This document shows positions 63,234-64,000 of a DNA stretch of 64,000 nt, piece by piece. The first letter of the stretch is position 1. Every line of letters starts with the position of its first letter. The stretch comes from Streptomyces sp. CB02009 (GTDB lineage: Bacteria; Actinomycetota; Actinomycetes; Streptomycetales; Streptomycetaceae). The position numbers and the translations under genes were made by a program. Under the pieces are notes generated by a model that made no database searches, was not told the origin of the DNA, and saw nothing but the letters and a program-made list of their open reading frames with translations. The DNA lies in assembly GCF_001905825.1 (NCBI RefSeq), contig NZ_LIVV01000001.1:599299-663298 (forward strand), read 5' to 3'.

Positions 63234-64000
63234 ACTCCGACAACCGCTCCGCCGACCAGGTGTTGATCACCCGGTCCTCCGGCACCCCGCACTCCTCCGC
63301 CCGCGCGCACCCGAGGATCTGCCACTCCAGCTGGCCCGGCGCGTGCGCGTCCGTGTCCACCGCGACGTACGCGCCTGCCGCCACGGCGAGCCGCAGCAGC
63401 CGCCGCGGCGGGTCGAGCCGCTCCGGGCGGCTGTTGATCTCGACCGCGGTCCCGGACTCGGCGCACGCGGCGAACACCCGCTCCGCGTCGAACTCCGACT
63501 CCGGCCGCAGCCGCCCCCCGGCCACCAGCCGGCCCGTGCAGTGCCCGAGCACGTCCATCAGCGGGTTGCGCACGGCCCGTTCCAGTCGGCGGGTCATCGC
63601 CTTCCCGTCCATCCGGAGCTTCGAGTGGACCGAACCGACCACCAGGTCGAGACGGTCGAGCAGCTCGGGCTCCTGGTCCAGCGAACCGTCGTCCAGGATG
63701 TCGCACTCGATCCCGGTCAGCAGACGGAACGGCGCCCACTCCTCGTTCAGCCGCGCCACCACGTCCAGTTGCTCCAGGAGCCGCTCGGCCGACAGTCCCC
63801 GCGCCACCGTGAGCCGGGGCGAGTGGTCGGTGAGCACGGCCCACTCATGGCCGAGCCCCGCCGCCGCACGGCCCATGTCCTCGATCGTCGCGCCGCCGTC
63901 GGACCAGTCCGAGTGGAGATGGCAGTCGCCCCGCAGGGCCGCCCGCAACGCCTCGCCCCCGTGCGTCGGCCCGGCGGTCCGCAGGGACTCCTCCAACTCC
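63220..64000 (-). CDS. PHP-domain metal-dependent hydrolase, C-terminal part (cut by window edge)
   Basis: At least 259 residues. A PHP domain (CHLHSDWSDGGATIEDMGRA, WAVLTDHSPRLTVARGLS, LLTGIECDILDDGSLDQEPE, VVGSVHSKLRMDGKAM, DVDTDAHAP-type metal ligands) resembling the phosphoesterase part of PolX-type proteins. The frame runs to the window end; an apparent TTG near 63996 is unlikely to be the real start, since such proteins usually have an N-terminal helix-hairpin-helix region. Confidence 0.88.
   Translation of the reverse strand, partial: ELEESLRTAGPTHGGEALRAALRGDCHLHSDWSDGGATIEDMGRAAAGLGHEWAVLTDHSPRLTVARGLSAERLLEQLDVVARLNEEWAPFRLLTGIECDILDDGSLDQEPELLDRLDLVVGSVHSKLRMDGKAMTRRLERAVRNPLMDVLGHCTGRLVAGGRLRPESEFDAERVFAACAESGTAVEINSRPERLDPPRRLLRLAVAAGAYVAVDTDAHAPGQLEWQILGCARAEECGVPEDRVINTWSAERLSEWTRA

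Noticed and set aside
63994..64000. TTG near 63996 as the start of the PHP-domain gene
   Set aside because: The frame stays open to the window edge and similar proteins are longer at the N-terminus, so it is treated as partial.

Overview
The window is about 72% G+C. It shows strong third-position GC bias, GTG starts, purine-rich Shine-Dalgarno sites and many families typical of high-GC actinomycetes: a RamB-type regulator, a streptophobe protein, DUF6777, snapalysin, a mycothiol-dependent enzyme and DUF1876. It looks like chromosomal Streptomyces or a close relative. I saw no rRNA, tRNA, CRISPR array, transposase or phage module.

Layout. 0-3 kb: start of a GNAT gene, a truncated SAV_915-like ORF, a CorA transporter, and a PadR gene followed by what looks like a deletion-fused DUF1048 pair. 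3-8.3 kb: a molybdenum hydroxylase operon (xdhA-xdhB-xdhC, minus strand), preceded by a good promoter and a 25-codon ORF not seen by long-ORF searches. 8.5-14.4 kb: glyoxylate shunt (aceA, aceB, a 3-hydroxyacyl-CoA dehydrogenase) divergent from ramB. 14.4-17.1 kb: two overlapping AlkB-like 2-oxoglutarate oxygenases and a snapalysin. 17.4-20.5 kb: small stress-type proteins (PRC barrel, YihY, DUF6131, CsbD, STAS-like). 20.5-25.3 kb: acetyl/propionyl-CoA synthetase, ComB-like phosphatase, cold-shock protein, TauE/SafE permease, and a DUF1801 gene broken by a stop codon. 25.3-27.8 kb: ArsR-type metal sensor divergent from a P1B-4 metal ATPase. 27.8-33.5 kb: LysR with a DJ-1 protein, a SAV_915 protein with a Glu-Pro repeat next to lysA, a mycothiol-dependent enzyme and DUF1876. 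33.6-39.8 kb: CBS-BON protein, two convergent secreted proteins, a TetR, an exonuclease and a VOC protein. 39.8-43.1 kb: glutarate module (GntR regulator, CoA-transferase, divergent glutaryl-CoA dehydrogenase). 43.2-50.8 kb: FBP-domain protein, MocR regulator and cell-envelope proteins, including a lipoprotein gene with no ATG/GTG/TTG start. 50.9-54.7 kb: RidA, WYL regulator, HEAT-repeat protein and a 51-aa membrane protein. 54.8-59.2 kb: an operon of FHA-ABC transporter, Thr-Gln-motif protein and Ser/Thr kinase resembling mycobacterial Rv1747/PknF. 59.3-64 kb: TetR divergent control of a class II aldolase, ThuA-like protein, succinate-semialdehyde dehydrogenase and a PHP-domain protein cut by the window edge.

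How it fits together. Much of the window is central carbon and catabolic metabolism under local regulators: acetate (acyl-CoA synthetase, AceA/AceB, RamB), purines (Xdh), glutarate (GcdG/GcdH) and succinate semialdehyde. Several regulator genes have inverted-repeat operator candidates I could read directly: PadR, ArsR, LysR, GntR, MocR and TetR. A second theme is unusually frequent short tandem repeats (5 to 27 bp units), mostly in intergenic DNA or at gene ends.

All product calls rest on reading the translated sequence and recalled family features. No database search was run.
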